From positions 1-59,663 of the forward strand of contig JAFEBI010000005.1 of assembly GCA_018242725.1 (NCBI GenBank): 59,663 nt of DNA, read 5' to 3'. Both the position numbers and the translations under genes were made by a program. The notes beneath the pieces are model-generated. The model had not been told where the DNA came from. It searched no databases and worked only from the letters and a program-made list of their open reading frames with translations. Origin of the DNA: Nitrospira sp. GTDB lineage: Bacteria; Nitrospirota; Nitrospiria; Nitrospirales; Nitrospiraceae. This document shows, piece after piece, positions 27,589 through 37,255 of this stretch (the first letter of the stretch is position 1; each line of letters opens with the position of its first letter).

Positions 27589-29523
27589 CTACTCACATTT
27601 CTGCAGCAATGTCCCGAGGCACTTGAGCGTCCCAAGTGGGTTGATCAGTGGCTTGCGGAGAACAGATCCAGGCGGGGGATTGATCGCATTGCGTCCAGCG
27701 GTCGACAAGAAGTTTTCGATACCTTTCGTACCTGTCCGTGCTCCATCGACGAGAGACGTAATGACCCGCCCCAGCCCCAAGTCATGCTCGAACTCAATTC
27801 CCGCGACATGCACCTTGATCGGATCCGGCTTCCCGCAATCCGGAGCGGAGAGGAACGTTTCATCCTTCTTGACCAATGCCGCGATCGCTTTGACCCGGTC
27901 TTCGGCATCAACGTCGTCACCATCGCTCCACGAAGCCGATGTCGCAAACTCCGCCCGGAGGCCGTCCCCATCTGTAATGACCTGTGTCGGAGCATAGGTC
28001 ATCGCGGCAAAGGGTTTTGGGGCTGTGACTGTGACTCTCTTGATTCCACGCAGCACCTGATCCGCTTTCACCATTTTCGGCAGACCGATCAGTGCAGGGA
28101 TGAGGCTTGGTCTCCCCCCTCCGACCTGTTGGCTCATCGTTACTCCAACAGCAAGGTCCCCCTCATCCATCACCGTGATCGGGAATTTGGAACAGTCGAA
28201 CTGGTTGACCGCAACAAGGACCGACACGTCATCATAGGAGCGAAGTGCAAACGACAGCCGGCCGGCGAGGACAGGAGATGTAATCCCTTCCAGCGTCGCG
28301 CGCTTGCCGATACCGCCTCCGATCAAGGGATCGAAGTGGGCATACATGATGGTGTTGGCCACGACATCAATCGAAACTGAATAGGCCAACCCCTTCTCAC
28401 TCCATGCCGAGGTGACCCGCTTGAGGGTGACAGTTCCCCAAGCCGCATCACGACTATCCAACTCGATGGAAAACCCACCGTCTCCGAGCAGGTGGTCCCG
28501 CCATTGCTTCTCAAACAGCTTGCCGCGAGATCTGATCGACTGAAACGAAACGGTGCGCTCATCGCTGGACCGTTCGTTGAACTGAGTCGTGAGTTTCTCA
28601 AGTAGCGGCTTCCTGACCATGATGGCTGAATCGCCGGACCCGAAGTTCAAGCCGGCTGCGGCGGCACGAATAGCATAGGTCAGTCGCCCAATCTCTGACT
28701 CCAGCTGCTCCGATGGCACCCGGGCAACTGGCTTCGGCACAGAGGGGGATTTGTCGCCGTACCGCGCAAAAATCCAGAACCCGGAGTCGGTCATCAGAAA
28801 CTGGGAATACCGTGCCACGACCGGTATCTCAAACTTCGGACTGGAATAAGCGATCTTGATCTGGAAACCCTTCTCCTCGTCTTTCAGCACCTCACTTCCC
28901 GAAAACCCCAACACCAGTTGGTCCAGCTTCGCCGTAGCCACGGTGACCACAAGATCTTTTTCAATCTGATCGATCAGTCGGTTCCTGAGGTAGTCACGCA
29001 CCGCCGCAATGTTTTGGAACCGCAGGGAATACCAGGAGAGATCGGGATGGAGCTCTCTCACCTTTACCCTAAATGCAAGTTGGTCTTCAGGGGTGTCCGT
29101 ATCCGGCTCGGGCGGCATGAACAGAAGATCACCTGTCATCGTTGCGTCAAACTGCAGATGATTCGTGGGGCTCGCCACGGAGACCTGAAGCTCCATTTCA
29201 CAACGGCCGGCCCTACTGACTAATTGAATGTCTTCAATCTTGACAGACAGATCTTCAAGCCCCTCAGGTGGCTGGACCGGAGTGATGACAAGCCCCTTGA
29301 GCAACGACAGAAACTTGCCCATCCCTCGATTCGAAATCCCAATCCCCAGATCAGCCGCAGCATACCCACCACCTTGCTGTTGAAGCTGGTCTTGCAGTGC
29401 CAGGCTCTCATACACTGCCCGCTGATGGTCTACGATCAATTGACCTTCCCGGTCTGAACCACAGCCGGATAACAGCATTCCCCACAGGGATAACAGCAGC
29501 GCAGGTTTACATCTCATGGCCAT
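27589..29523 (-). CDS. Large lipoprotein of unknown function
   Basis: About 644 residues. The N-terminus has a signal ending in a lipobox (MLLSGCGSD), so it is probably anchored in a membrane. The body is mixed alpha/beta, with charged segments and no domain I recognise. Start choices are ATG 29523 (MAMRCK) or 29517; a 5' extension to 29601 seems unlikely. It converges on the decayed IS630 element. Confidence 0.6.
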   Translation of the reverse strand: MAMRCKPALLLSLWGMLLSGCGSDREGQLIVDHQRAVYESLALQDQLQQQGGGYAAADLGIGISNRGMGKFLSLLKGLVITPVQPPEGLEDLSVKIEDIQLVSRAGRCEMELQVSVASPTNHLQFDATMTGDLLFMPPEPDTDTPEDQLAFRVKVRELHPDLSWYSLRFQNIAAVRDYLRNRLIDQIEKDLVVTVATAKLDQLVLGFSGSEVLKDEEKGFQIKIAYSSPKFEIPVVARYSQFLMTDSGFWIFARYGDKSPSVPKPVARVPSEQLESEIGRLTYAIRAAAAGLNFGSGDSAIMVRKPLLEKLTTQFNERSSDERTVSFQSIRSRGKLFEKQWRDHLLGDGGFSIELDSRDAAWGTVTLKRVTSAWSEKGLAYSVSIDVVANTIMYAHFDPLIGGGIGKRATLEGITSPVLAGRLSFALRSYDDVSVLVAVNQFDCSKFPITVMDEGDLAVGVTMSQQVGGGRPSLIPALIGLPKMVKADQVLRGIKRVTVTAPKPFAAMTYAPTQVITDGDGLRAEFATSASWSDGDDVDAEDRVKAIAALVKKDETFLSAPDCGKPDPIKVHVAGIEFEHDLGLGRVITSLVDGARTGTKGIENFLSTAGRNAINPPPGSVLRKPLINPLGTLKCLGTLLQKCE

Positions 29524-29652
29524 TCTCGATGTCGGAGGTGCCGTTTTACAAAGTATCGTCCTGGTTCTGTTGAGTAGCAGGCGGATTACAACTGAATGCA
29601 CGGTGGGGCGAATGCTTTACGAAACGATGGACTCGATAGCGATGGGACTCAG

Positions 29653-29859
29653 TTACAGCTCAGTCTCATCAATTCCGGCAACCTTCATAAGGTGCCGCAG
29701 TAAACCAATTTTGAGCGGGCTATTGCCATGTATCGGCACAGAGATTCGAGCAGGATCACCTACTTTCCCGTAAATGTGGTGACTGCCCTTTGTTCTGCGC
29801 AATTCCCACCCTTTCTTCTCAAGCAGTTTCGCAAAGTCTTTCCCAGAAATTGCTTTCAC
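29653..29859 (-). CDS. hicA: HicA-type mRNA interferase toxin
   Basis: 68 residues with the HicA dsRNA-binding-like fold: [24 protein letters not shown], where the catalytic His (SHHIY) is intact, and a basic C-terminal helix. It would cleave mRNA when not bound by HicB. Its start overlaps the stop of hicB by 4 bp, so the pair is in the antitoxin-first order. Confidence 0.88.
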   Translation of the reverse strand: MKAISGKDFAKLLEKKGWELRRTKGSHHIYGKVGDPARISVPIHGNSPLKIGLLRHLMKVAGIDETEL

Positions 29860-30059
29860 ACCGCAATCTCCAGAACTTTGTCTTTCGGTGTTACCTTGAC
29901 GTCTTTAAGATCTACAGACAAACAGCCTTCGACCGCCTCATAGATGTTTCCAAGCAGTTCATCGAACGTTTCTCCCTGAGTGGCACAACCGGGAACCGAA
30001 GGCACTTCAGCCCAATACCCCCCTTCTTCCGCTTCATGAACAATGACTTTGAGCTTCAT
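29856..30059 (-). CDS. hicB: HicB-type antitoxin
   Basis: 67 residues with the partial RNase H-like core ([25 protein letters not shown]). There is no C-terminal ribbon-helix-helix or HTH, so it is a minimal HicB. GAGGTGG lies five bases before the start. It neutralises the adjacent HicA. Confidence 0.85.
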   Translation of the reverse strand: MKLKVIVHEAEEGGYWAEVPSVPGCATQGETFDELLGNIYEAVEGCLSVDLKDVKVTPKDKVLEIAV

Positions 30060-30156
30060 AAAACCACCTCACGCGGGTTTTACACGGGCACAGAATCCTT
30101 CACTAGACTAACCCCATCGCTATAGCCGCAAATCGACTTCGTGATGGCGGTTAATC

Positions 30157-30252
30157 CTAATAAGCTTTTCCTGTATTTAGCAAGCTTTGTTTCGGTTCTT
30201 CAGGGGGAGCTACAAAATGGCGCGGCACTGACTCATCAAGCAGCAGGTGCAT
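30157..30252 (-). pseudogene. Truncated DUF5615 (PIN-like) toxin remnant
   Basis: The ATG at 30252 lies within the last codons of the DUF433 gene. The frame starts MHLLLDESVPRHF, the DUF5615 signature start, then loses similarity and stops after 31 codons (30157). A full DUF5615 toxin is about 110 residues. Only the first strand and the first Asp remain. Confidence 0.65.
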
Positions 30253-30461
30253 GAGCGAACAGACGCTTCTTCGCCACTTCGAGCACAGCCACCGCTGCCT
30301 CTCGTGAGATTGTCGGGAAGTCTTTCAGAAATTCCTCCAAAGACGAGTTCCCCTTCCAGGTAGCCAAACAGAGATTGAACTGGCACACGGGTTCCCCTGA
30401 AACAGAGAGCGCCACTCATGACCTCCGGATCACGACTCAGATGCAGTGTAGGCGCATACAA
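30236..30461 (-). pseudogene. Frameshifted DUF433 antitoxin
   Basis: The frame starts (TTG at 30461) with the DUF433 block SRDPEVMSGALCFRGTRVPV. After YLEG, a run of four G shifts the frame. One base fewer restores the typical helix NSSLEEFLKDFPTISREAAV and ends at TGA (30236-30238). Either the gene is broken or this is a homopolymer error. The downstream toxin is also truncated, which favours real decay. Confidence 0.7.
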
Positions 30462-30561
30462 GGAAAAGACAAGAAAATGCGGAAGCCGGACTTTAGTTGT
30501 TACTCAACTGAAGCAACGAGTAACACTCGTGTATGGTATGAGCAGCAGGAGCGCCTGCGTC

Positions 30562-31836
30562 TCACTTCCCGACCGGCACATTGTCCGTCCGCTTCACGAT
30601 CTCGATCGGCTGAAAGGCGGGATCTTGCGATCCTTGAGAGGACTCAGCTTCGACACGTTGGAGGAAGGAGGCGGGACCAGTCACCGGCCCGTAATTGAGC
30701 CCGACTTCAACATCGAAGGTCTTGGTGTCCTTGGGCGTGGGGAATGTAAAGGTCTCCTCTCTTGTCTCTTCCGGCTTCAGCACCGTATCCTCAGCCACTT
30801 TGACAGCCTCAAAGTCGAAGATCGTGGGTTGCCCCTGGGCGTCCAGATACGTCCGACCATAGACACGCTTGTCACTGAACACCGTTTTCAGGTTCTTCCC
30901 CTTGACCTCAAGATTCAACACCACCGACGCCCAGGCCGGATGGGTCGCCGGCAAATTGTGCGGAACGAGACTCTGTATCTTGACCGTCACCGTCGTTTTA
31001 TCGCCATCGACTTTCGTCTGCACCGCTAACTTCGCCGCCTCCTGGCGAAGCTTGCCAAGACGCCCTGGGAAACTATGGTTGGCAATGGTTCGCTTCTTTT
31101 CCCCATTGGCTGACTCACCTACTTGTTGCGGCATGTGGCAGGTCTGACATTCTTTACCGGACTTCACGGCCCGGCTTTGGTCCCAATTCCCCAACAAGTC
31201 GTTGGCCTTCCCGAGATTTGCCGCCGACGGCACCGACTGATGGCAGTTCAAGCAGAGATCAGACTTCTGGAACAGACTCGATTCCATCGACTGATGGGCC
31301 AGATTCTGCACAAAGTCTTTATAGGGGCCATAGAGTGTTTTTCCGCCGACTTCATACTTGGGCTCGGGAGGATGCTTCGCGCGGTCCACGTGATTGATTA
31401 AATGGCACTGGCTGCAGGCCACACCGTCCAAGGAGGGATCGCCCCCTTTGGCTTGATCCACGAACAGCTGCGCCTGCTCAGGGAATTCCCGAACATGCGG
31501 CGCATGGCATCGGAAACACAGCGCCTGATCCTTTCCACCAGACGACTTCAGATACGCATCCAAGGCGGTACGGAACGCAGGAGAATGTATGGACTTTGCC
31601 AGCGGAGAGGTTTCCCATTCTTCGTACACCCGCTCATGGCAACGTTTACATTTATTGGAATGAGGGAAGGTTTTCTCAATCGCCGCCTGATTTCCAGGAT
31701 TCTGAACCTGAGCAGAGGCCGATCCACCACACACTACTTGGGAAACACCAACGATGGTGACAAAGCAGAAACCAATGCTCCAGGCTCCACCCACAAGTTT
31801 CTTCAGCAGGTTTTGATTATGATAGTAGTTTGACAC
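30562..31836 (-). CDS. Periplasmic pentaheme cytochrome c
   Basis: 424 residues with an N-terminal signal/anchor. Five CxxCH heme motifs are visible: CKRCH, CFRCH, CSQCH, CLNCH and CQTCH. A C-terminal beta domain of about 170 residues follows. It probably carries electrons in the periplasm. Its start overlaps the stop of the upstream cytochrome by 20 bp, and the two share the same domain plan, indicating tandem duplication. Confidence 0.88.
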   Translation of the reverse strand: MSNYYHNQNLLKKLVGGAWSIGFCFVTIVGVSQVVCGGSASAQVQNPGNQAAIEKTFPHSNKCKRCHERVYEEWETSPLAKSIHSPAFRTALDAYLKSSGGKDQALCFRCHAPHVREFPEQAQLFVDQAKGGDPSLDGVACSQCHLINHVDRAKHPPEPKYEVGGKTLYGPYKDFVQNLAHQSMESSLFQKSDLCLNCHQSVPSAANLGKANDLLGNWDQSRAVKSGKECQTCHMPQQVGESANGEKKRTIANHSFPGRLGKLRQEAAKLAVQTKVDGDKTTVTVKIQSLVPHNLPATHPAWASVVLNLEVKGKNLKTVFSDKRVYGRTYLDAQGQPTIFDFEAVKVAEDTVLKPEETREETFTFPTPKDTKTFDVEVGLNYGPVTGPASFLQRVEAESSQGSQDPAFQPIEIVKRTDNVPVGK

Positions 31837-33160
31837 GATACGTCAGAAAATGTCGCTGGGTATATTCTTGGATAATCTTCTTCGCTTCTTCCCGCTCCGC
31901 ATCGGACTCGAGTACGGACAGATACCGTTCAAGTTGAGCCGTGGTCGGGGTTGGGATCAGCGCATAGGTGAGCACCGCCTCAACCGACGACGCGACGGTT
32001 CCATTCGGAAGCGTGAGGGTAAACGGCACTTTTCTCGTATTCCCACCTTTGATGAAGGGATCCGGAATGGGACCACGGAGAAGCTTGTCATAGGATAATC
32101 CAAACCGCTGCGTCTCCTCCGTCAAGGTCTGCCCCTTTGCGTCCTTCGCCGTCACGGTCAGGAAGAACTGTTTCAGCACCGGATCGCCATCGGGGAAAAT
32201 ATGCGGCAGACTCCCGATCTTTACCAGACTCCTTCCTTCCACCGTCGTGCCGCTCTTCGTCACCTCCACATCAATTCGCGGCATCCATTCCGCCTGCACG
32301 TTCCGGTTCTTAAGCAGGGTCCCGGCCATGACCACGCCACGAAACCAATGCCGCCCGATGGATCGAGTCATGGCCCCACGTCGTGACGTGGAGCTCCCCG
32401 TTGAAGGCTCCATATGGCAATCCTGGCAGATCGTCCCTTCAAGGATTTCTCCGGGTAAATTCTTTTGCGTGACATCTTTCACTTTATCGAAGTGACAGGA
32501 GGCGCAAAAACTGACTTCCCGAAACTGCGTCGACTGCACAGCCGGATGGACGAGATTCTCTTCCGGATTGGCATAGGGGCCGTAGAAGGTTCGGCCTTGG
32601 TGTAAAGCAAACGTCGGCGGTGAGGACGCGCTTTTATCCATCCCCGCCATTAAATGACATGCCGCACAGCCGATCCCTTCCACCTCCGGCTTTCCGCTGA
32701 GAACCTGCCTTACGATCTCCTCGGTGTGGGCCGGGAAAACAGTAACGGAAGGGACATGGCACGACAAACATCGCCGCTGCTCATCCGACGTTGGATTTGT
32801 CTCTTTCCACAGGCCGAGAACCGTTCGAAAAACTGGTGATGTCAACGAGGTCCCATGCAAGAGGGCTGCATCCACCCGGCCAAACGTCTTTAAATCCGTG
32901 GTCTGCTCTCTGGCGCCCTTCCACTCTTCATAGTGCCGTTCATGACACTGTTTGCAGTCCTCCGATCGGATGAAAATCTTTTCAATTTCCGTGACCCAAT
33001 CTGGCGACAGCTGCTCGCTGGTCCCTTGCGCCGCCATCACCTGACGGTGATGCACATCACCCAACACACTGAAGAGGATGGCAAACAACAGAAGACAACC
33101 GACCGTGATACCTCGTCTCACCCGTACCCTTCTGGCCCCTCCGCTCGCCTTACCCCTCAC
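31817..33160 (-). CDS. Periplasmic pentaheme cytochrome c
   Basis: 447 residues with a basic N-terminus then a hydrophobic signal/anchor (VGCLLLFAILFSVLG). Five heme motifs: CKQCH, CLSCH, CAACH, CASCH and CQDCH. The C-terminal beta domain parallels that of the downstream cytochrome. It overlaps that gene by 20 bp, so the two are coupled. It is the gene after the PDZ protein. Confidence 0.88.
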   Translation of the reverse strand: MRGKASGGARRVRVRRGITVGCLLLFAILFSVLGDVHHRQVMAAQGTSEQLSPDWVTEIEKIFIRSEDCKQCHERHYEEWKGAREQTTDLKTFGRVDAALLHGTSLTSPVFRTVLGLWKETNPTSDEQRRCLSCHVPSVTVFPAHTEEIVRQVLSGKPEVEGIGCAACHLMAGMDKSASSPPTFALHQGRTFYGPYANPEENLVHPAVQSTQFREVSFCASCHFDKVKDVTQKNLPGEILEGTICQDCHMEPSTGSSTSRRGAMTRSIGRHWFRGVVMAGTLLKNRNVQAEWMPRIDVEVTKSGTTVEGRSLVKIGSLPHIFPDGDPVLKQFFLTVTAKDAKGQTLTEETQRFGLSYDKLLRGPIPDPFIKGGNTRKVPFTLTLPNGTVASSVEAVLTYALIPTPTTAQLERYLSVLESDAEREEAKKIIQEYTQRHFLTYRVKLLS

Positions 33161-33183
33161 GCTTCACCCTTCACCCCTCGCAA

Positions 33184-33621
33184 CTAATCCCGTTTACAGC
33201 CGACAAAGTGAAAATTCACTCCCCAGCCGACCGGATCGCCGGGATCAGCCGGCTCGTAGGTGCCAATCGTAAAATTGCATTCCTCCATCGCCTTTTTGAT
33301 GGCGCGACCAAAATCCGCCATGTTTCGAATCTCTTGCTTGTTGATCTCCTTGATGACGGATCGCACTTTGATGCCGGCATAATCCGCACGGGAATTCCCG
33401 ATGACCTCGAAAACCGCAACCCCCTGCGGTTTCTCAAGATGAAGTTCCTTCCGAATCGCTTCATCGACGGCACCGACGACGATCCCGAACTCTTCTCCTA
33501 ACTTCGATGCTTCCTCCTCGGTCATCTCACCGGATTGCGTCTCAGCCTGTGCAACTGCTATATCAGCAACTAACAGTGCACTCATCAGGCAAATCATCCA
33601 TCTCAAGGCCGTCCGCTTCAT
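33184..33621 (-). CDS. Secreted PDZ-domain protein
   Basis: 145 residues with a cleavable signal (MICLMSALLVADIAVAQA). A PDZ-type fold follows from about residue 45, with GVAVFEVIGNSRADYAGIKVRSVIKEIN matching the PDZ carboxylate-loop and helix region, shorter than protease-linked PDZ domains. There is no protease domain. It may hold periplasmic partners of the cytochromes beside it. Confidence 0.72.
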   Translation of the reverse strand: MKRTALRWMICLMSALLVADIAVAQAETQSGEMTEEEASKLGEEFGIVVGAVDEAIRKELHLEKPQGVAVFEVIGNSRADYAGIKVRSVIKEINKQEIRNMADFGRAIKKAMEECNFTIGTYEPADPGDPVGWGVNFHFVGCKRD

Positions 33622-33648
33622 TAGTATCTCGTGATTCGTGCGAATCCC

Positions 33649-33776
33649 GCAGGATGGTCAAAAAGACCGTCCAGCGAGGCCGCAGAGTATCCGGCAACTG
33701 AGGCGTACACTCTGGGGTACGTCGCAAGGAGACGGACGGCTGAGAACAAAGCTGGCGGCCTTTTTGACCATCCTGC
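33649..33776. repeat. Dispersed inverted-repeat element, copy A
   Basis: Starts GCAGGATGGTCAAAAAG (33649-33665) and ends with its exact inverse CTTTTTGACCATCCTGC (33760-33776), a 17 bp perfect inverted repeat. The interior carries GGCGTAC...GTACGTC. The TAG stop of the NxrC-like 2 gene begins exactly at the right end (33776-33778 on the plus strand reads CTA). Related copies are at 36015, 43241 and 54466. Confidence 0.85.
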
Positions 33777-34648
33777 TACAGCCCTGCGACTGGATCGATG
33801 CGCAGCTGAAACCAAGGCGCCACCGCTTTTTGGCCGTTTCGTTCTTTATTTTCTCCATTCCAGACCGCGAATGACACGGTTTGGATTCGTCCAGGAACGA
33901 GCGTCGCTTCGTTCTCCTGCTCCTCGCTGAGGAGTGGACGTCGCATCATCACGTGCCACATTCCATCCCGCCAAAACGCATGCCCCTGCACTCGCCCCTG
34001 TTTGTCTTTCGTCGTCAACGTACTGAAACCTCCGCCGATGAGGTCTTCCACGGAAGACACGCGCCTTGGAATGACTTCGAATGTCCGCACGCCGCCTTCT
34101 TTCTTCTCCGGAGCACGCGCGGCCCGACGATCGATATCGCTCTGCCAATCAGCCTTCCAATGCCAGATGTTGATGTAATGATCCAACTGCCCCATACAAA
34201 AGAACGACGGGGCATCACCAAGTGGAAACCCGAGCGCCACCCCGTCCCGGAACGTCCCAGGAGTCAGGCGATCATTTTTCGTGTTATCCTGCCATTCCAA
34301 GAGAAACGCAATGTCAGCCCCATTATGGAGGGACCGCACGGTCAAGGCACGAACCGTCGGCTCTGGCCAGACCGGCCTGGTAATGACTTGGCCACTGAGA
34401 GGGATGGAGATGGGCGAGGCCGTTTGCCAGACCGTATCATCGGCCGTCTTCGGCATCTCGCCTTGGATCAAGAACGATCTGATCGTCATTCCCTCGGAAC
34501 TGACTAACGGAACCCCGAAGGCGCCGAGCACACTGGCAATGACGATCAAACCGGACAAAAATCCAAACACATAATACCGGACGCTACCAATGGACGTCGT
34601 TCGCACGTCACTGTACTCCGAGAAGTGACCGCACTCAGAATACCACAA
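33776..34648 (-). CDS. NxrC/ethylbenzene-dehydrogenase-gamma-like heme b protein 2
   Basis: About 290 residues. An N-terminal hydrophobic segment (VFGFLSGLIVIASVLGA) acts as signal or anchor. The beta-sandwich has the family's heme ligand blocks: CMGQ at about residue 150 (Met ligand) and ERNGQKAVAPWF near the end (Lys ligand). This family binds heme b and passes electrons out of DMSO-reductase-type enzymes, including NxrC of Nitrospira. It is a paralog of the 40438 gene. The stop codon abuts repeat copy A. The exact N-terminus is uncertain. Confidence 0.78.
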   Translation of the reverse strand: MWYSECGHFSEYSDVRTTSIGSVRYYVFGFLSGLIVIASVLGAFGVPLVSSEGMTIRSFLIQGEMPKTADDTVWQTASPISIPLSGQVITRPVWPEPTVRALTVRSLHNGADIAFLLEWQDNTKNDRLTPGTFRDGVALGFPLGDAPSFFCMGQLDHYINIWHWKADWQSDIDRRAARAPEKKEGGVRTFEVIPRRVSSVEDLIGGGFSTLTTKDKQGRVQGHAFWRDGMWHVMMRRPLLSEEQENEATLVPGRIQTVSFAVWNGENKERNGQKAVAPWFQLRIDPVAGL

Positions 34649-34690
34649 ACCATGATCGAGACAACCGTGACGACACGGGCGTGAGGACGA

Positions 34691-35944
34691 TTACGCGAGC
34701 TTCAACCGCCGGATCTTGTTTTCTCCGCGTTCGCAGATGTAGAGATGGCCCTGTGAGTCCAGCGCCAAGCCGACAGGAGAATTCACCACCGCCTCGACTC
34801 CCAGCAGCCCGTCGCCGTGTTTCAACTGTCCGGCCGATTCTTTCGCGACAAATCGGGCGGCTCCGCAGCCACCGATGTTCTTGTCTTCGTAGCCGCTGTC
34901 TCCGTTTCCCGCGACCGTGGTGATCACGCCTGTCTTGCCGTCTACTTTCCGCACACGATGATTCATGGTGTCGGAAATGTAGAGATGGCCCTCTCGGTCA
35001 AAGACGGCGGCTTCCGGAGCATGCAACATGGCCCGAACAGCCGGCTTGTCGTCCCCGTCGTATCCATACCGACAGACCCCTGCGACAGTTGAAATCACAC
35101 CGGTCTGGGCATTGATCTTCCTGACCCGATTGCTTCCCTTGTCGACCACATACACATTGTCCCTGTCGTCAACGGCAATTCCAACGATGTCATAAAGCCG
35201 CGCTTCCATGGCTGGCTTTCCATCGTCCAGATACATCGACATATCCAGTCCATCGGAACAGACCGGCATGAGCCATCCTTGATCATCACTAAAATCGATC
35301 CCGATCGCATCACCGGAGAGCACCACGAGGTTCCTCGCTACCAGCGGCTGTTCCCGTGCATCGTCCTCGGCAGTCCAGGTTCCCGCAATCGTCGTCACCA
35401 GCTCTGTGTGGGGATCGTACCGTCGAACTTTATGCGCTTGTGTATCGGCGATGTACAACACATCGTCCGGACCAAATGCAATGGCTGCCGGCCACGTCAG
35501 ATTGATCTCACGCGCTGGTCCATCCCCGTTAAACCCATGCTGACCGGTCCCGACCACCGTGGTGATGATGCCTGTCTCATGATCGACTTTCCGAATCCGA
35601 TTGCTTCCAGAGTCACAGATGTACAAATTGTTTCGAGAGTCAAAGGCAACCCCCAGAGGCAAATAGAGCCCCGCCTCTCCACACACACCGTCATCACCGC
35701 TATAACAGGTTTCCCCGATACCGGCGAAGTTGTGGATCGTCCCTTCTTGGAGGCGCACACGGCGGATGCGATCCGATCCTGATTCCGCAAAATAGAACCA
35801 CTGCTCTTCCCGATCAAGTGCCGCGTGATGCGGGAGCGGGATGCCTGCTTTCACCGCACGCTTGCCGTCACCCGTGCTTCGAGCCTTTCCGTTACCGGCA
35901 AACGTCTCAATGTATCCGGCTGCTAATCCGAGTTCAGTTTCCAT
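34691..35944 (-). CDS. NHL-repeat beta-propeller protein
   Basis: 417 residues with about six NHL-type blades, each with a pattern like HAALDREEQWFYFAESGSDRIRRV or GLALDSQGHLYICERGENKIRR. No enzyme motif and no clear signal peptide are seen. NHL propellers usually mediate protein binding. It is 42 bp upstream of the NxrC-like 2 gene. Confidence 0.85.
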   Translation of the reverse strand: METELGLAAGYIETFAGNGKARSTGDGKRAVKAGIPLPHHAALDREEQWFYFAESGSDRIRRVRLQEGTIHNFAGIGETCYSGDDGVCGEAGLYLPLGVAFDSRNNLYICDSGSNRIRKVDHETGIITTVVGTGQHGFNGDGPAREINLTWPAAIAFGPDDVLYIADTQAHKVRRYDPHTELVTTIAGTWTAEDDAREQPLVARNLVVLSGDAIGIDFSDDQGWLMPVCSDGLDMSMYLDDGKPAMEARLYDIVGIAVDDRDNVYVVDKGSNRVRKINAQTGVISTVAGVCRYGYDGDDKPAVRAMLHAPEAAVFDREGHLYISDTMNHRVRKVDGKTGVITTVAGNGDSGYEDKNIGGCGAARFVAKESAGQLKHGDGLLGVEAVVNSPVGLALDSQGHLYICERGENKIRRLKLA

Positions 35945-36014
35945 AAGTACGACGTTCTATCAAGGACTATTAAAAAATTATTGTGTTGCTCACACACTTT
36001 TGACTCTCGGCACG

Positions 36015-36127
36015 GGATGTTCAAAAAGGCCTTCCGGCAAGCAAAGAGGTGAAGCGTACGCTTCGGCCCATGAAGCCTCCGAGCGATGCCGGAAAACCGC
36101 CGGAGGACTTGTTCAACACTATCCTGC
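36015..36127. repeat. Dispersed inverted-repeat element, copy B
   Basis: Left end GATGTTCAAAAAGGCC (36015-36030). Right end ...GTTCAACACTATCCTGC is its imperfect inverse (GGATAGTGTTGAACAAG on the other strand). A central palindrome AAGCGTACGCTT lies at 36052-36063. The TAG stop of tatA directly follows CTGC at 36127, so the element boundary again matches a gene stop. Confidence 0.75.
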
Positions 36128-36405
36128 TAGGTGCGCGGAACAGGCTGCACCGTTGCCCCTGCAGGCTGCTGATTCAACGGAGCACTTTGGGCCGGAGCAG
36201 CCGTAGCCACTTGAGGAGGAGCGGTCTGTTGCGCTGCCGCTTGTGCTTCGGCTTCGATGGCCTCCGCCTCATGCACGGACTTCTTAAAGCCCTTGATGGC
36301 CTTCCCAAGCCCTTCGCCCAACTGAGGAAGTTTTCCGGCGCCGAAGATGATCAACACGATCATGAGGATGAGGATCAACTCGGTGAACCCTAGACTGCCG
36401 AACAT
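36127..36405 (-). CDS. tatA: Twin-arginine translocase subunit TatA
   Basis: 92 residues. The single transmembrane helix ([22 protein letters not shown]) is followed by an amphipathic helix ([14 protein letters not shown]), the TatA signature, and an Ala/Pro/Gln-rich tail. TatA forms the pore for folded, RR-signal proteins. It lies in a cluster with a RR-motif ferredoxin, so it may serve export of those redox proteins. Its TAG stop is at the edge of repeat copy B. Confidence 0.93.
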   Translation of the reverse strand: MFGSLGFTELILILMIVLIIFGAGKLPQLGEGLGKAIKGFKKSVHEAEAIEAEAQAAAQQTAPPQVATAAPAQSAPLNQQPAGATVQPVPRT

Positions 36406-36428
36406 AGGACACCTCTTCTAAAAGTGAA

Positions 36429-37235
36429 TCAGGACTTCGGCCCATCCTTGGCCTTCTTGGCAAACCGCTCTTTCAACCGCTTCCTGGCCTCCTCGGCCTG
36501 TTCAAACATCTTACATTTGTCGTACACGCTGATGAGATTGTAGTAGGCCAGCGGCTCGTCGGGATTGTGTTCCACCGCGCTCTCCATGACTCGAATCGCC
36601 AAATCGGTCTTTTTATGATTGAGCGCGACCTCCATCAATTTGAAGGCCGACTCCAAGTGTTTGGGGTCCAATTCCAACGTACGAAGATAACACTGGATCC
36701 CCATGTCAATTGTGTTGTAATCGGATACTTGGGGATTGTCCAGCTCAATATAGATCCCGGCAAGGTTATACCAAGCGATCGGATCGTCCGGTGTGATTTC
36801 CACGAGGCGCTCATAGTACCCCTTCGCCTCCAGATACTGCTTCCTATCCGCATAGAGCCTGCCCAGGTTGAAGAGCGCCAGCACGTCATGGGGGAAAACT
36901 TGTAGCGCATGCTGGAATTCAGCTTCGGCTTCAGAAGCCATGTTCTTGGTCGCGTAAATCGTACCCAGATTTGCATAATACATGGCGAGCGAACGGTTCA
37001 TTTCGGCGCGAAGAGATTCCGCCATCTCGATGGCCTTCTTGACCTCCGCCAACGCGTCGTCGAGACGCCCTTTGCTGAAATACAATTCTCCAAGCCGACA
37101 GCGTGCCTGAAAATCATCCGGCTCACTGGCCAATAGTTTTTCAATTCCGGCAATCTCTTCCTCCGGAGTGAGGGGTTGATCGCCAAGATCAACAGCGGTG
37201 TCTTCTGACGGGGGTATGGAAGTGGGTGTGTCCAT
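36429..37235 (-). CDS. TPR protein
   Basis: 268 residues made of tandem tetratricopeptide repeats from about residue 35 (for example ALFNLGRLYADRKQYLEAKGYYERLVEI). No signal peptide, so it is probably cytoplasmic. It lies 23 bp before tatA and probably scaffolds assembly of the neighbouring redox proteins (inference). Confidence 0.85.
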   Translation of the reverse strand: MDTPTSIPPSEDTAVDLGDQPLTPEEEIAGIEKLLASEPDDFQARCRLGELYFSKGRLDDALAEVKKAIEMAESLRAEMNRSLAMYYANLGTIYATKNMASEAEAEFQHALQVFPHDVLALFNLGRLYADRKQYLEAKGYYERLVEITPDDPIAWYNLAGIYIELDNPQVSDYNTIDMGIQCYLRTLELDPKHLESAFKLMEVALNHKKTDLAIRVMESAVEHNPDEPLAYYNLISVYDKCKMFEQAEEARKRLKERFAKKAKDGPKS

Positions 37236-37255
37236 ATATTCAACTCATTCTGGGC

